Source: Catenovulum sediminis (GTDB lineage: Bacteria; Pseudomonadota; Gammaproteobacteria; Enterobacterales; Alteromonadaceae). Taken from it: DNA of 64,000 nucleotides. Position 1 is the first letter of the stretch; every line of letters starts with the position of its first letter. The stretch lies in the NCBI RefSeq assembly GCF_040270295.1, contig NZ_JBELOE010000284.1. The stretch is one strand, 5' to 3'. Positions 35,955 through 45,555 of this stretch are shown here, in pieces. A program made the position numbers and the translations under genes. The notes below the pieces were generated by a model. It saw nothing but the letters and a program-made list of their open reading frames with translations. It had not been told where the DNA came from and searched no databases.

Positions 35955-36034
35955 ATTTAGGCAGGAAACACAACATTTTTATAAGTTTGAGCTATAATAG
36001 CGCCTTTTGATATTTTCATTTGGCGCTTTCCTTT

Positions 36035-37366
36035 ATGGTTCAGTTATTTAAATCTGCAAAACCCAAAAAAACCAACAACAAACCGTATCAGGTAAAAATT
36101 GAATCATTAGACAACCAAGCGAGAGGGGTTGCACGCCACAAAGGGAAGGTTGTTTTTGTCGAAGGAGCTTTACCGAATGAGACGGTGCTTGTCCAAAATA
36201 TAGCGGATAAAAAACAGTTTACCGAGGCCAAATTACATAAAATTATTCAAGCCAGTAACGATCGGGTTCAAGCTGAATGTAAATGGTATGCGCAATGCGG
36301 AGGCTGCCAACTGCAACATCTTAATACAAACGCACAAATAGATGAAAAACAGAAATTTGTTGCAGGTTTATTGGGCAAGGTTGGATTACACGCATTAAAT
36401 TGGCAACCGGCCTTACAAGGTCAAGCCACGTATTATCGCAATCGCAGCAGGTTAGCAACCTGGTATGAAGGCAAGCAAGATTACTTGCATGTCGGCTTTC
36501 GCCAACGTAAAAGTAAAAAAATAGTTGAGATTGACAGTTGCTTAATCATGCCTCAAGCCTTTCAAGGCGTATTATCTGAATTACCGCAAGCGCTTAATAA
36601 ATTGCAGGGTAAAAAACATCTAGGCCATATCGAATTTAATCACGTAGGTGAAACACCTATTATGCTGATTAAAACGAATGAGCAATTATCCATACATGAT
36701 CAGCAAATATTAACGAATTTTGCCGCGTCCAATAAGGTCAACCTGTATATATTAGATGCCGCGGATGAATTAATAGATTTAAGTGTACACCAACTGAAAA
36801 GCAGTGAACTTTACTACCCGCTTGAAGCTCTAAAAATTCATTATAACTTAACCGACTTTGTTCAAGTCAATCATCAGATGAATCAAGCTATGGTTCAACA
36901 AGCGATTGATTGGCTGGCAGCAAGCAAAGAAGACACGATACTCGATATGTTTTGCGGCAGTGGTAATTTTGCATTACCACTGGCAAAAATGGCGCAGTAT
37001 GTGCTTGGTATAGAAGGTAGTGACGAAGCGGTACAGCAAGCAAAGCGCAATGCGCAGCTAAATAATTTAACGAATGTCGAATTTCAGCAAATGGATTTAG
37101 CGAAAACAGACAGCTTGCAGCAGATAGATTGGCTAAAATACAATAAAATGATTTTAGATCCTTCGCGTGAAGGTGCCTTCGGTATTTGTCAGAGCAGTGC
37201 AAATTGGCATGCTTCTAAGGTACTATATGTGGCTTGTGATGCAAATTCTTTGATGCGCGATAGTGCAGAATTGGTGTCTCATGGTTACCACATTGAAAAA
37301 ATTGGCCTTATTGATATGTTTCCACATACCGCACACGTAGAAACAATGGCATTGTTTAGCAAATAG
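36035..37366 (+). CDS. rlmD: 23S rRNA (uracil-1939-C5)-methyltransferase RlmD
   Basis: 443 residues from ATG 36035 (MVQLFKSAKPKK); an upstream TTG at 36020 is less likely. The N-terminal TRAM domain (QVKIESLDNQARGVARHKGK) is followed by iron-sulfur cysteines in CKWYAQCGGCQLQ and a later DSC. The SAM site is LDMFCGSGNFALPLA. The catalytic region ILDPSREGA and YVACDANSLMRD contains the nucleophilic Cys. It methylates U1939 of 23S rRNA. rlmD-relA-mazG is a standard order; relA begins 14 bp later. Confidence 0.95.
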   Translation: MVQLFKSAKPKKTNNKPYQVKIESLDNQARGVARHKGKVVFVEGALPNETVLVQNIADKKQFTEAKLHKIIQASNDRVQAECKWYAQCGGCQLQHLNTNAQIDEKQKFVAGLLGKVGLHALNWQPALQGQATYYRNRSRLATWYEGKQDYLHVGFRQRKSKKIVEIDSCLIMPQAFQGVLSELPQALNKLQGKKHLGHIEFNHVGETPIMLIKTNEQLSIHDQQILTNFAASNKVNLYILDAADELIDLSVHQLKSSELYYPLEALKIHYNLTDFVQVNHQMNQAMVQQAIDWLAASKEDTILDMFCGSGNFALPLAKMAQYVLGIEGSDEAVQQAKRNAQLNNLTNVEFQQMDLAKTDSLQQIDWLKYNKMILDPSREGAFGICQSSANWHASKVLYVACDANSLMRDSAELVSHGYHIEKIGLIDMFPHTAHVETMALFSK

Positions 37367-37380
37367 TAGATGGATTAAAC

Positions 37381-39582
37381 ATGGTTTCGGTTAGAAAATC
37401 GCACGATAAAAATATCAAATTTTTAGACTTTCCAGCATGGTTGGAAAGTCTCGAGTTTTCTGACACCGCGCGTAAAAAAGCGGTTTCTCAGTGTCATAAT
37501 TTTCTAACTGAAATCGATAATAATCCGCTTATTGTCAGTATCTCTCGAGAGTTGGTTGAGATATTAAACACCTTAAATATGGATGCGGAAACTTTAACCG
37601 CAGCTATGTTATATCCATACTGGCAGCGTGATTTAATTACTTCCGAAACTATCACGAGCCACTATTCAAAAACCGTATTTGAATTAGTACATGGTATTGA
37701 ACAAATGGCGGCTATTCGGATATTACATAGTCAAAAAAGAGGCGATTTGTCTGGTGATCAAATAGACAACATACGTCGCATGTTATTGGCTATGGTGGAA
37801 GATGTGCGTGCTGTCGTTATCAAGTTGGCTGTTTGTATCATCGAACTGCGTCTTGCAAAAAATGCGGATGAAGAAACTCGGGTATTAGCTGCGAAAGAAG
37901 CCTCTACTATCTATGCACCACTTGCCAACCGTTTAGGTATAGGTCAAATTAAGTGGGAAATCGAAGATTACTGTTTTCGTTATCAACACCCAGAAACCTA
38001 CCAGCGCATCGCTGGAATGTTAGACGAAAAGCGCAAAGACAGAGCTTCATATATTCGTAATTTTGTGCAGCAAGTAAAAGCTTCTTTAAGTACAGTCGGA
38101 GTCAGTGGTGATGTGTTTGGGCGTCCTAAGCACATTTACAGCATTTGGAAAAAAATGCAGAAAAAGGATCTGTCTTTTGAACGCTTATTTGATATACGAG
38201 CAGTACGTATACTGGTTGACTCTGTATCCGATTGTTACAAAGCGTTAGGCGCCGTGCATACCAAGTGGCGACCCATTTCACGAGAATTTGATGACTATAT
38301 ATCAGCACCTAAACCCAATGGCTATCAGTCTATTCATACGGTTGTAATTGGGCCTGAAGGTAAATCGATAGAAGTGCAAATTCGTACTTTTCAAATGCAC
38401 GAAGAATCCGAATTGGGTGTCGCGGCACATTGGCGATATAAAGAAGGCACGGCAAATGGTAAAGAGGATAGTTACCAAGAAAAAATAAATTGGTTGCGTA
38501 AGCTGTTGCAATGGCAGGAAGATGTCAACGGCGGCAGCGAAATGTTAGAAGAATTGCGCAGTCAGGTTTTTGAAGACCGGGTTTATGTTTTTACCCCTAA
38601 AGGTGATGTGGTTGATTTACCACAAGGCAGTACGCCACTCGATTTTGCATACTATATACACAGTAATGTGGGTCACTGCTGCATAGGTGCTAAGGTATCA
38701 GGGCGGATTGTGCCCTTTAGTTACGTTTTGCAAAATGGCGACCAGATTGAAATTATGACCAGCAAAGAACCAAACCCCAAGCGGGATTGGCTAAATGCTA
38801 GCTTAGGCTATGTAAATTCAAGCCGTGCCAGAGCTAAAATCCACCATTGGTTTAAACAACAAGACAAAGAGAAAAACTTAACTGAAGGGCGAGACTTATT
38901 AGAAGCCGAGTTACGTCGTTCAGGCTTGACCTTGCAGGACGCAGAACCTGCAATTGCACGTTTTAATATGAGCCAAATGGATGATTTATTAGCGGCAGTC
39001 GGTGGTGGAGATGTTAGCTGCAGCCAGATCATAAACTTCATTCAAAGCCGAATTCAAAAATCAAAAGATGAAATTGATGAACGATTGCTCAGCAAGTTAG
39101 GCTCAGCACCGCCTAAACAACAGGCTAACGCTCAAGGCGTGGTGGTACAGGGTGTTGGTAATCTATTAACCTATATGGCGAAATGCTGTAATCCGGTGAA
39201 AGGCGACACGGTTGCAGGATACATTACGCATGGCAAAGGGGTTTCCATTCACCGAGCGGACTGCGAACAACTCGCACAAATGTTAGATCAGCACCCTGAA
39301 CGTGCAGTTGATGTCGAATGGGGCGGCGGTGATTCCAGTGGATACCGAGTCACCGTTAGAGTTGTCGCAGTAGACCGAACAGGTTTATTGCGTGATATTA
39401 CAACCATCTTAGCAAACGAAAAAGCTTATGTTTTGGGCGTGCGCAGTCATTCAGATGAAGTTAAACAAGAAGCGGCTATTGATATTGATATGTCTGTACC
39501 GCACTTGGAAAGTTTGACTAAATTATTATCTAAGTTGAGCCAGTTACCCGACATCTTTGAAGCTAAGCGTTTGAACGCTTAA
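37381..39582 (+). CDS. relA: (p)ppGpp synthetase RelA
   Basis: 733 residues. The N-terminal region corresponds to the HD hydrolase but has lost the HD residues (AMLYPYWQRDLI), as in monofunctional RelA. The synthetase domain has KHIYSIWKKMQKK, REFDDYISAPKPNGYQS (the ExDD acidic signature of RelA) and GVAAHWRYKEG. TGS (VYVFTPKGDVVDLPQGSTPLDFAY), zinc-finger and ACT domains follow. It senses uncharged tRNA on ribosomes and makes the alarmone. Confidence 0.96.
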   Translation: MVSVRKSHDKNIKFLDFPAWLESLEFSDTARKKAVSQCHNFLTEIDNNPLIVSISRELVEILNTLNMDAETLTAAMLYPYWQRDLITSETITSHYSKTVFELVHGIEQMAAIRILHSQKRGDLSGDQIDNIRRMLLAMVEDVRAVVIKLAVCIIELRLAKNADEETRVLAAKEASTIYAPLANRLGIGQIKWEIEDYCFRYQHPETYQRIAGMLDEKRKDRASYIRNFVQQVKASLSTVGVSGDVFGRPKHIYSIWKKMQKKDLSFERLFDIRAVRILVDSVSDCYKALGAVHTKWRPISREFDDYISAPKPNGYQSIHTVVIGPEGKSIEVQIRTFQMHEESELGVAAHWRYKEGTANGKEDSYQEKINWLRKLLQWQEDVNGGSEMLEELRSQVFEDRVYVFTPKGDVVDLPQGSTPLDFAYYIHSNVGHCCIGAKVSGRIVPFSYVLQNGDQIEIMTSKEPNPKRDWLNASLGYVNSSRARAKIHHWFKQQDKEKNLTEGRDLLEAELRRSGLTLQDAEPAIARFNMSQMDDLLAAVGGGDVSCSQIINFIQSRIQKSKDEIDERLLSKLGSAPPKQQANAQGVVVQGVGNLLTYMAKCCNPVKGDTVAGYITHGKGVSIHRADCEQLAQMLDQHPERAVDVEWGGGDSSGYRVTVRVVAVDRTGLLRDITTILANEKAYVLGVRSHSDEVKQEAAIDIDMSVPHLESLTKLLSKLSQLPDIFEAKRLNA

Positions 39583-39600
39583 AAGAGAACTAAACGACAA

Positions 39601-40425
39601 ATGCAAAAAGAAAGATATCAACTAAACGACCTGCTGGATATTATGCGCGCGCTGCGAGATCCTGATTCCGGTTGTCCGTGGGACTTAAAACAAAATTATC
39701 AATCTATCGTGCCACATACTTTAGAAGAAGCCTATGAAGTAGCAGATGCGATAGAACAGGGAGATTTTGAAGAGTTAAAAGGCGAGTTAGGCGATTTACT
39801 TTTTCAAGTCGTTTTTTATTGCCAACTAGCCACTGAAGAAAACCGCTTTGACATAGCGGATGTGATACACACGGTTTCAGAAAAATTAGTTCGCCGTCAC
39901 CCGCATGTTTTTTCAAACGCAGATTTTAGTGACGATGCTCAGATAAAAGCCAATTGGGAAGCCGAAAAAGCCAAAGAAAGAGCACAGAAGTCAGAATCTG
40001 AATTTAATAGTGTATTAGACAATGTCCCCACTAATTTACCTGCCTTAACACGCGCCAATAAATTACAAAAACGCTGTGCCACTGTTGGCTTTGATTGGCC
40101 GGACATTAGCGGTGCAATCGATAAAGTAAAAGAAGAAATTGCAGAGCTGGAAGTAGAGCTGGCACAGAAAGACCATGATGCTCAGCAAAAAGCATTAATA
40201 GCGGAAGAATTAGGCGATTTGATGTTTGCTCTGGTTAATGTAAACCGAAAGCTTAAATTAGACCCTGAAACAATTTTGCGCGCCGCTAATCAAAAGTTTG
40301 AAAAACGCTTCCGTAAAATCGAAATACTGGCCAGCAAAAAGTATACAGATGATTTTGCTCATTTGAGTTTGCAGCAAATGGAAGCCTTGTGGCAACAGGT
40401 AAAAAGCGAAGCTAAAGACAAATAA
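39601..40425 (+). CDS. mazG: Nucleoside triphosphate pyrophosphohydrolase MazG
   Basis: 274 residues with two MazG domains. The first has LEEAYEVADAIE and ELKGELGDLLFQVVF; the second has VKEEIAELEVELA and AEELGDLMFALVNVNR. Together these are the Mg-binding EExxE and ExxD elements. It hydrolyses NTPs to NMP and PPi and, in E. coli, counteracts ppGpp accumulation, which fits its place 18 bp after relA. Confidence 0.95.
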   Translation: MQKERYQLNDLLDIMRALRDPDSGCPWDLKQNYQSIVPHTLEEAYEVADAIEQGDFEELKGELGDLLFQVVFYCQLATEENRFDIADVIHTVSEKLVRRHPHVFSNADFSDDAQIKANWEAEKAKERAQKSESEFNSVLDNVPTNLPALTRANKLQKRCATVGFDWPDISGAIDKVKEEIAELEVELAQKDHDAQQKALIAEELGDLMFALVNVNRKLKLDPETILRAANQKFEKRFRKIEILASKKYTDDFAHLSLQQMEALWQQVKSEAKDK

Positions 40426-40491
40426 CTTTGAAATCTTATTGAATCTAAACTATTTTTGATATTGTCCTTAGCCGTTAATTGGGAAAGCCTA

Positions 40492-41199
40492 GTGCAAAAA
40501 CTAACCTCTATCTTTTTTGCTATTGTCATTTTAGCTGTGAGCTACAAAATAATAGAGCCTTGGCTGTTGCAAGAGCCTGAACCTGAGAAACCTAAGAAAC
40601 ATAAAACAATTGCCACTTCTACAAGCAGTGTAAGGGACTCCTCCGGTACTCAAGCGCCTTCTAGTGATTTGTATATTCAGGAACGCTTAGCTGAAAAAAT
40701 GCCTAAGCTTTATTCATGGCAGCGACTATTGCAGTTGCATGGCGCATCACATCCAGAGGCTTTTAACAATTATGTTGACGAATGGCTGAATGCAAATTCT
40801 GAGCAATTATATAAGCGCGCCTTTCGCCGCGGTTATGATTTAGCCAATTCGCAAGTACAGCAACATATCATTCAGCGAACTGTGTACAACTTCCCTGAAC
40901 AAGCCGAAGAGCTGAGTAAAAGTTTTTTAGTGCGCGGGTATGATGAGCATTTGGCGTTGCAGCTTGCATTGGGTTTTTATCAATATCACCCAGATAAATT
41001 ACAAGATTACCTAGACAATGAACCTGCTTTTGCAAAAATACCCAATGACTTTAGTGATCTATTTATCCGAAACGTGTTTTTACATAATCCAGAGCAAGCA
41101 CTTAAATGGTTGCCGACCGTTCCTAAATTTAGCCAAATCGAAGCTTATAAAGAGTATGCAAATGCGCAGTTAAGACTACAAAACCCAGAGACCGAATAA
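40492..41199 (+). CDS. Membrane-anchored protein of unknown function after mazG
   Basis: About 235 residues from GTG 40492; TTG 40456 and TTG 40462 are in-frame alternatives. I chose the GTG because it puts the only membrane segment (LTSIFFAIVILAVSYKII) at the N terminus, and GGGAAAG lies before it. A Pro/Glu/Lys linker and then a soluble, helix-rich domain without recognisable motifs follow. It has no cysteines in the visible domain. Likely co-transcribed with mazG (66 bp), but I cannot assign a role. Confidence 0.55.
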   Translation: MQKLTSIFFAIVILAVSYKIIEPWLLQEPEPEKPKKHKTIATSTSSVRDSSGTQAPSSDLYIQERLAEKMPKLYSWQRLLQLHGASHPEAFNNYVDEWLNANSEQLYKRAFRRGYDLANSQVQQHIIQRTVYNFPEQAEELSKSFLVRGYDEHLALQLALGFYQYHPDKLQDYLDNEPAFAKIPNDFSDLFIRNVFLHNPEQALKWLPTVPKFSQIEAYKEYANAQLRLQNPETE

Positions 41200-41260
41200 C
41201 TAAATGCCAGTCGCTGGGTAATAAATAAAATAATAAATGAACGCTAAAAATACACGCCGA

Positions 41261-41728
41261 TTACATCTGAGACTGCAAGTAATTTGGCAAGCCTAACATT
41301 TTAATTAAACGTAATTGCTGTTCTAACCAATAAGCATGGTCTTCTTCAGTATCATCTAATAACGTTTCTAGCATTTCGCGCGTGACATAGTCCTGCTCTT
41401 TTTCACAAAGTGCAATGGTATCTTTTAAAAGCTTAGCAACAGTGTATTCAACGCGTAAATCGCTTTCTAACATAGAGGGTACATCGGTACCGATTTTAAT
41501 ACCATCACGCGTGCTCATATCCGGTGTACCTTCTAAAAACAAGATACGTTCGATAAGGGCAGACGCATGTGATTTTTCATCATCAAATTCGTGATCGATA
41601 CGCTCATAAAGCTTGTTGAGCCCCCAGTCTTGATACATTCTTGAATGTAAAAAATACTGGTCCATAGCTGCTAATTCATTCGCTAACAGTTTATTTAGCG
41701 CATCGATGATAACTTGGTTGCCTTTCAT
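41261..41728 (-). CDS. bfr: Bacterioferritin subunit with complete ferroxidase centre, no heme Met
   Basis: 155 residues. The ferroxidase ligands of E. coli Bfr are all at matching places: E18, E51, H54, E94 and the EE-DH pair near 127-130. The residue corresponding to the heme ligand Met52 is Lys (DDEKSHASA). The subunit should oxidise iron but not bind heme alone. It follows the second bacterioferritin gene by 12 bp in one operon, with a strong GGAGG ribosome site. Mixed cages with the partner are likely. Confidence 0.93.
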   Translation of the reverse strand: MKGNQVIIDALNKLLANELAAMDQYFLHSRMYQDWGLNKLYERIDHEFDDEKSHASALIERILFLEGTPDMSTRDGIKIGTDVPSMLESDLRVEYTVAKLLKDTIALCEKEQDYVTREMLETLLDDTEEDHAYWLEQQLRLIKMLGLPNYLQSQM

Positions 41729-41740
41729 TTTTGCCTCCGT

Positions 41741-42205
41741 TTAAAGCTGTGCCTGGAGATAATTTTCGATCCCCATGTTGTCAATTTGATACTGTTGGGT
41801 TTCAATCCAATCGATATGCTCTTCTTCATACTCGAGAATATCTTCAAGCAGATCGCGGCTGACATAATCCTGAGCGCTTTCACAGGCGGCGATAGCTTCT
41901 TTTAACAAACCAATTTGTTCTACCTGAAAGGCCATGTCGCAGGTCAACATTTCTTTCGTTTCTTCACCTATTCTTAAAGACCCAAGCCGTTGTAGGTTAG
42001 GTAACCCTTCTAATAAAAGCACGCGCTCAATGATATCATCAGCTTGTTTCATGTCTTTAATCGACTTTTTATAGCTTTTTTCGTTTAACTGATTAAGTCC
42101 CCAGTTTTTAAACATACGTGCATGTAGAAAAAACTGATTGATAGAAGTCAGCTCTGCCGTTAGAACTTTGTTCAGATAATCAATGACTTGCTTGTTGCCT
42201 TTCAT
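41741..42205 (-). CDS. bfr: Bacterioferritin subunit with heme Met and degraded ferroxidase centre
   Basis: 154 residues from ATG 42205 (MKGNKQVIDYLNK); the longer frame to 42268 is rejected because the family starts here. Met52 (KDMKQAD) is kept, but position 51 is Asp, position 54 is Gln and position 94 is Gln (MAFQVEQ), so the di-iron site is incomplete. E18 and the EEEH region remain. It is first in the two-gene operon and complementary to the downstream subunit. Confidence 0.92.
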   Translation of the reverse strand: MKGNKQVIDYLNKVLTAELTSINQFFLHARMFKNWGLNQLNEKSYKKSIKDMKQADDIIERVLLLEGLPNLQRLGSLRIGEETKEMLTCDMAFQVEQIGLLKEAIAACESAQDYVSRDLLEDILEYEEEHIDWIETQQYQIDNMGIENYLQAQL

Positions 42206-42380
42206 GGTTTGCTCCCAGCTGATCAAATTTATATAGTGCGAGTATAGTGGAAAAACCAGAAAGTGCAAAAAAATCTTTTATTTCAAAGGCTTGCAACTGT
42301 TAACTATTCTTATTCATATTTCGGTTAGTGATTTGTTTAACGATATAGTTGCAAGCTTAAGATAAGATGACAGAAACAAA

Positions 42381-42402
42381 AAAGGAGCCGTCAGGCTCCT
42401 TT
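42381..42402 (-). terminator. Rho-independent terminator of serA
   Basis: A 9-bp perfect stem (AAAGGAGCC with GGCTCCTTT) and a 4-nt loop, continued on the minus strand by a T-rich tail, 26 bp after the serA stop. Confidence 0.9.
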
Positions 42403-42427
42403 ACAATTTAGCGAGGCATTCAATGGT

Positions 42428-43663
42428 TTACAATAAAACGCGCGCTTTAATTGTGCCATCAATTGCTTTTAATTGTTCTAATGCGGTTTGGCTGTCATCA
42501 GAGTCAACTTCTAATACAACATAACCAATTTCAGCGTTAGTCTGTAAATACTGAGCTGAGATATTAATACCTTTTTCAGCAAACGCTTGGTTGATTTGAG
42601 TTAAAACACCCGGTTGGTTTTTATGGATGTGTAATAAACGGCTGCGACCTTCATGTGAAGGGAGTGATACCTCTGGGAAGTTTACAGCTGATAAAGTAGA
42701 ACCATTATCACTATATTTTGCCAGTTTACCCGCTACTTCAATACCGATATTCTCTTGCGCTTCTAACGTAGAGCCACCAATATGCGGTGTTAATAATACG
42801 TTTTTCAAACCGCGTAATGGCGAAACAAACTCTTCATCATTTGATTTTGGCTCCACTGGGAATACGTCGATTGCTGCGCCGCCTAAATGCGGTTGTTCGC
42901 CCGCTAAAAATTCAGCCAAGGCCTCAATGTCTACAACCGTACCACGAGAAGCGTTAATAAACATTGCGCCTTGTTTCATTGCTTTAAACTGCTCAGCACC
43001 AAACATGTCTTTTGTGCTGGCATTTTCTGGTACATGCAAAGTAACAGCGTCAGATTGTGCCAACAAATCATTTAAGGCGTGAACTTGTTTAGCATTACCA
43101 AGTGGTAGTTTATCTTCGATATCATAAAAAATCACATTCATACCAATGGTTTCAGCTAAAATACCCAACTGAGTACCAATATGGCCATAACCTATAATAC
43201 CGAGTGTCTTGCCACGCGCTTCAATTGAGCCATTGGCCGATTTTTGCCAAATACCTTTGTGCGCTAATGTGCTTTTTTCCGGAATACGACGGAACAATAA
43301 TAAAATTTCACCGATAACCAACTCGGCAACAGAGCGTGTATTTGAAAACGGCGCATTAAAAACCGGAATACCAAACTCGCATGCAGCATCCAAATCAACT
43401 TGGTTGGTGCCAATACAAAAACAACCGATACCGATCAACTTTTCTGCGTTTTGTAGCACGTTACGTGTTAACTGAGTGCGCGAGCGCAAACCAACAAAAT
43501 GTGCATCTTTAATTTTTGCGATTAAATCTTCTTCAGCCAGTGAAGTTTTTAAATACTCAATATTGGTGTAACCCGCGTTATTAAGTGTTTTAATCGCGCT
43601 TTGGTGAACACCTTCTAGAAGAAGGATTCGGATTTTATCTTTAGCTAAGGAGAATTTACTCAT
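42428..43663 (-). CDS. serA: D-3-phosphoglycerate dehydrogenase
   Basis: 411 residues, the E. coli-type length. The NAD-binding motif is LGIIGYGHIGTQLG, substrate segments are NAPFSNTRSVAELV and NASRGTV, and the catalytic His is in LTPHIGGSTLEAQ. A C-terminal ACT domain (HIHKNQPGVLTQINQAF) allows feedback inhibition by serine. First step of serine synthesis. It ends at a strong terminator; rpiA is 138 bp upstream on the same strand. Confidence 0.96.
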   Translation of the reverse strand: MSKFSLAKDKIRILLLEGVHQSAIKTLNNAGYTNIEYLKTSLAEEDLIAKIKDAHFVGLRSRTQLTRNVLQNAEKLIGIGCFCIGTNQVDLDAACEFGIPVFNAPFSNTRSVAELVIGEILLLFRRIPEKSTLAHKGIWQKSANGSIEARGKTLGIIGYGHIGTQLGILAETIGMNVIFYDIEDKLPLGNAKQVHALNDLLAQSDAVTLHVPENASTKDMFGAEQFKAMKQGAMFINASRGTVVDIEALAEFLAGEQPHLGGAAIDVFPVEPKSNDEEFVSPLRGLKNVLLTPHIGGSTLEAQENIGIEVAGKLAKYSDNGSTLSAVNFPEVSLPSHEGRSRLLHIHKNQPGVLTQINQAFAEKGINISAQYLQTNAEIGYVVLEVDSDDSQTALEQLKAIDGTIKARVLL

Positions 43664-43766
43664 TTGGTTCCCAAGGCGTTATGGTCTAAATAATGCCCGC
43701 AATTATATAGATTGACAAAAAATCTGCATCTTTTTTTCGATATATGTAGTGATTAATCGTAATCAC

Positions 43767-43800
43767 TAAAAGGCCAACTAATCGCTCAACTAATCGCTCA
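43767..43800. repeat. Short tandem repeat between serA and rpiA
   Basis: The 12-mer AACTAATCGCTC occurs twice in a row, with a third partial copy (AATTAAT) abutting the rpiA stop. No function is apparent. Confidence 0.4.
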
Positions 43801-43801
43801 A

Positions 43802-44455
43802 TTAATAGGTATCTACGCCTTTATCAGTGGCAACTAAAACCACATCAGCCGCACGGGCGGCAAAAATGCCATTGGTGACAACACCGGTTATCTGATTTAA
43901 CTGCGCTTCAAGCGCAAGCGGGTCGGTGATTTGTAAATTATAAACATCTAAAATGACATTCCCATTGTCTGTTGTAACGCCTTGACGATAAACCGGATCA
44001 CCGCCTAATTTTACAATTTCACGCGCTACATAACTGCGCGCCATGGGTATAACTTCAACAGGAAGTGGAAACTTACCCAATACGTCCACACGTTTGCTGT
44101 CATCGACAATACAAATAAATTTTTTCGCAACAGCAGATACGATTTTTTCGCGTGTTAAAGCAGCACCGCCACCCTTTATCATATGTTTTTGCGGGTTAAC
44201 TTCATCAGCACCGTCGACGTAAATATCAAAAGAAGCAACTTGGTTTAAGTCGAATACTTCAATACCTAATGCTTTTAATTTTTCGGTAGATGCTTCGGAA
44301 CTAGACACAGCCCCCTGGATGTCTTCCGCTAAAGGGGCTAACGCCTCAATGAAATAATTTGTTGTACTGCCAGTGCCGACGCCAATAATTGCATCTTTCT
44401 CAACATACTTTATGGCGGCTTCCGCGACAGCTCGCTTTTTGTCATTTTGATTCAT
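43802..44455 (-). CDS. rpiA: Ribose-5-phosphate isomerase A
   Basis: 217 residues. Family motifs are GVGTGSTTNYF, SSSEASTEKL, VDGADEVNPQ with KGGGAALTREKI, and the final DVVLVATDKGVD. It interconverts ribose-5-phosphate and ribulose-5-phosphate in the pentose phosphate pathway. It lies between serA and fau on the same strand, the common gammaproteobacterial order. Confidence 0.96.
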   Translation of the reverse strand: MNQNDKKRAVAEAAIKYVEKDAIIGVGTGSTTNYFIEALAPLAEDIQGAVSSSEASTEKLKALGIEVFDLNQVASFDIYVDGADEVNPQKHMIKGGGAALTREKIVSAVAKKFICIVDDSKRVDVLGKFPLPVEVIPMARSYVAREIVKLGGDPVYRQGVTTDNGNVILDVYNLQITDPLALEAQLNQITGVVTNGIFAARAADVVLVATDKGVDTY

Positions 44456-44534
44456 GTGTGATATTTCCCGAAGAAAAAAGTGGCAATAGTATAACTAATA
44501 AATCTAGTTGTCGGAATAATATCCGACCAACGTA

Positions 44535-45116
44535 TCAATTAAATGAATAAATTTGGCTAGGTGTAATTAACATATCTAGTGGCACGTCCCAACTTTCAAC
44601 TGGCAGTTTTTCAACGCACTGACAGTCATGTGCCAAGCCAATTAAGCGTGTTTTACTGTTTTTTACTTGGGCAAAAGTGCGATCATAATAACCACCACCC
44701 ATGCCCATTCGATTGCCCTGTTTATCAAATGCCACTAAGGGGACAAAAACCAGATCAAGTTCATTGACCGGGCAGATAGTGGGGCAACTTATATAGGGTT
44801 CAGGAATGTTATATTTATTGATGCGCATTTTAGAGTTTTCCTGAAAAGAAAAAAACGCTAAATGATTTTCTGCAAAAGGGTGTAATACGGGTAAATAAAC
44901 AGAAGCATCCAGTTGCCAGGCATCTTTTATAATATCTTGTGGTGAAATTTCACCATCATTGGCGATAAACGCGGCGATCTTGCAGCGAGCATTCATTAAT
45001 CCGAGTTGTTTTACTTGCAACGCGATTTGATGGCTGGCCGTTAATTGCTGCTCTGTTGATAAAGCGCGGCGCATTTTGCGAATGTGTTTTCTAAGTTCAA
45101 CTCTGGTTAGATTCAT
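44535..45116 (-). CDS. fau: 5-formyltetrahydrofolate cyclo-ligase
   Basis: 193 residues. The N terminus LRKHIRKMRRALS, the LVFVPLVAFDKQGNRMGMGGGYYDR segment (split here only by convention) and VESWDVPLDMLITP are diagnostic. It converts 5-formyl-THF to methenyl-THF using ATP. In E. coli this gene lies behind 6S RNA, but no 6S-like sequence or zapA is visible upstream here. Confidence 0.94.
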   Translation of the reverse strand: MNLTRVELRKHIRKMRRALSTEQQLTASHQIALQVKQLGLMNARCKIAAFIANDGEISPQDIIKDAWQLDASVYLPVLHPFAENHLAFFSFQENSKMRINKYNIPEPYISCPTICPVNELDLVFVPLVAFDKQGNRMGMGGGYYDRTFAQVKNSKTRLIGLAHDCQCVEKLPVESWDVPLDMLITPSQIYSFN

Positions 45117-45555
45117 TTACGACTGGGAGTATTGTCTTTCAATATTGCTATTATGCAATTTTACTGGGTTTTCATCTACTGTGAGAAACTGGTTTAGGTT
45201 AAAACAAAAAAATTGGTGATAATAGCTAACAGCATCATTTAAAACCAGCTGTATATAAGATGTTGTTGTTTGTTTTAATTGTCGTTAAATTGTAACAAAT
45301 TGTAATTTTTAATCTTTTGCAGCAAGTATTTAAAACTTCAGCTTTTCATCCCATTTATTGCGGTTAAACCTGCATTTCTATTGCTTTTAACAACAATTTT
45401 TCATGTGTTTTTAGCAGTGAAAATAGTTAATAATCAATGCGCTTGTAATCTAACTGTCATAATTTTGGCAACTAATTGTCATTTTTCATGCGTAATCTCT
45501 GCGCGTAAATTCTTTGAATTAATTTAACGCACTAAATTACAAAACGGAGATATCC
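45117..45555. other. 439-bp AT-rich intergenic region between fau and the lipoprotein gene
   Basis: Divergent promoter region. I see no gene or structured RNA in 45117-45440. The right part (45443-45498) holds four PhoB-like half sites and a -10-like hexamer (separate entry). An untranslated leader of about 45 nt would follow, with a GGAGA ribosome site before ATG 45556. Confidence 0.6.
45443..45498 (+). promoter_or_regulatory. PhoB-box array and promoter upstream of the lipoprotein/receptor unit
   Basis: Four 11-bp units have 7-bp cores TTGTAAT (45443), CTGTCAT (45454), TTGGCAA (45465) and TTGTCAT (45476), each followed by a 4-bp AT-rich spacer. After 6 bp comes TAATCT (45493-45498) as a possible -10. 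The E. coli Pho box is a direct repeat of CTGTCAT with 11-bp spacing, placed near a -10 and replacing the -35. Confidence 0.75.

Noticed and set aside
45117..45440. Possible 6S RNA upstream of fau, as in E. coli
   Set aside because: No sequence resembling the 6S closing stem or central bubble was found on either strand, and zapA is absent.
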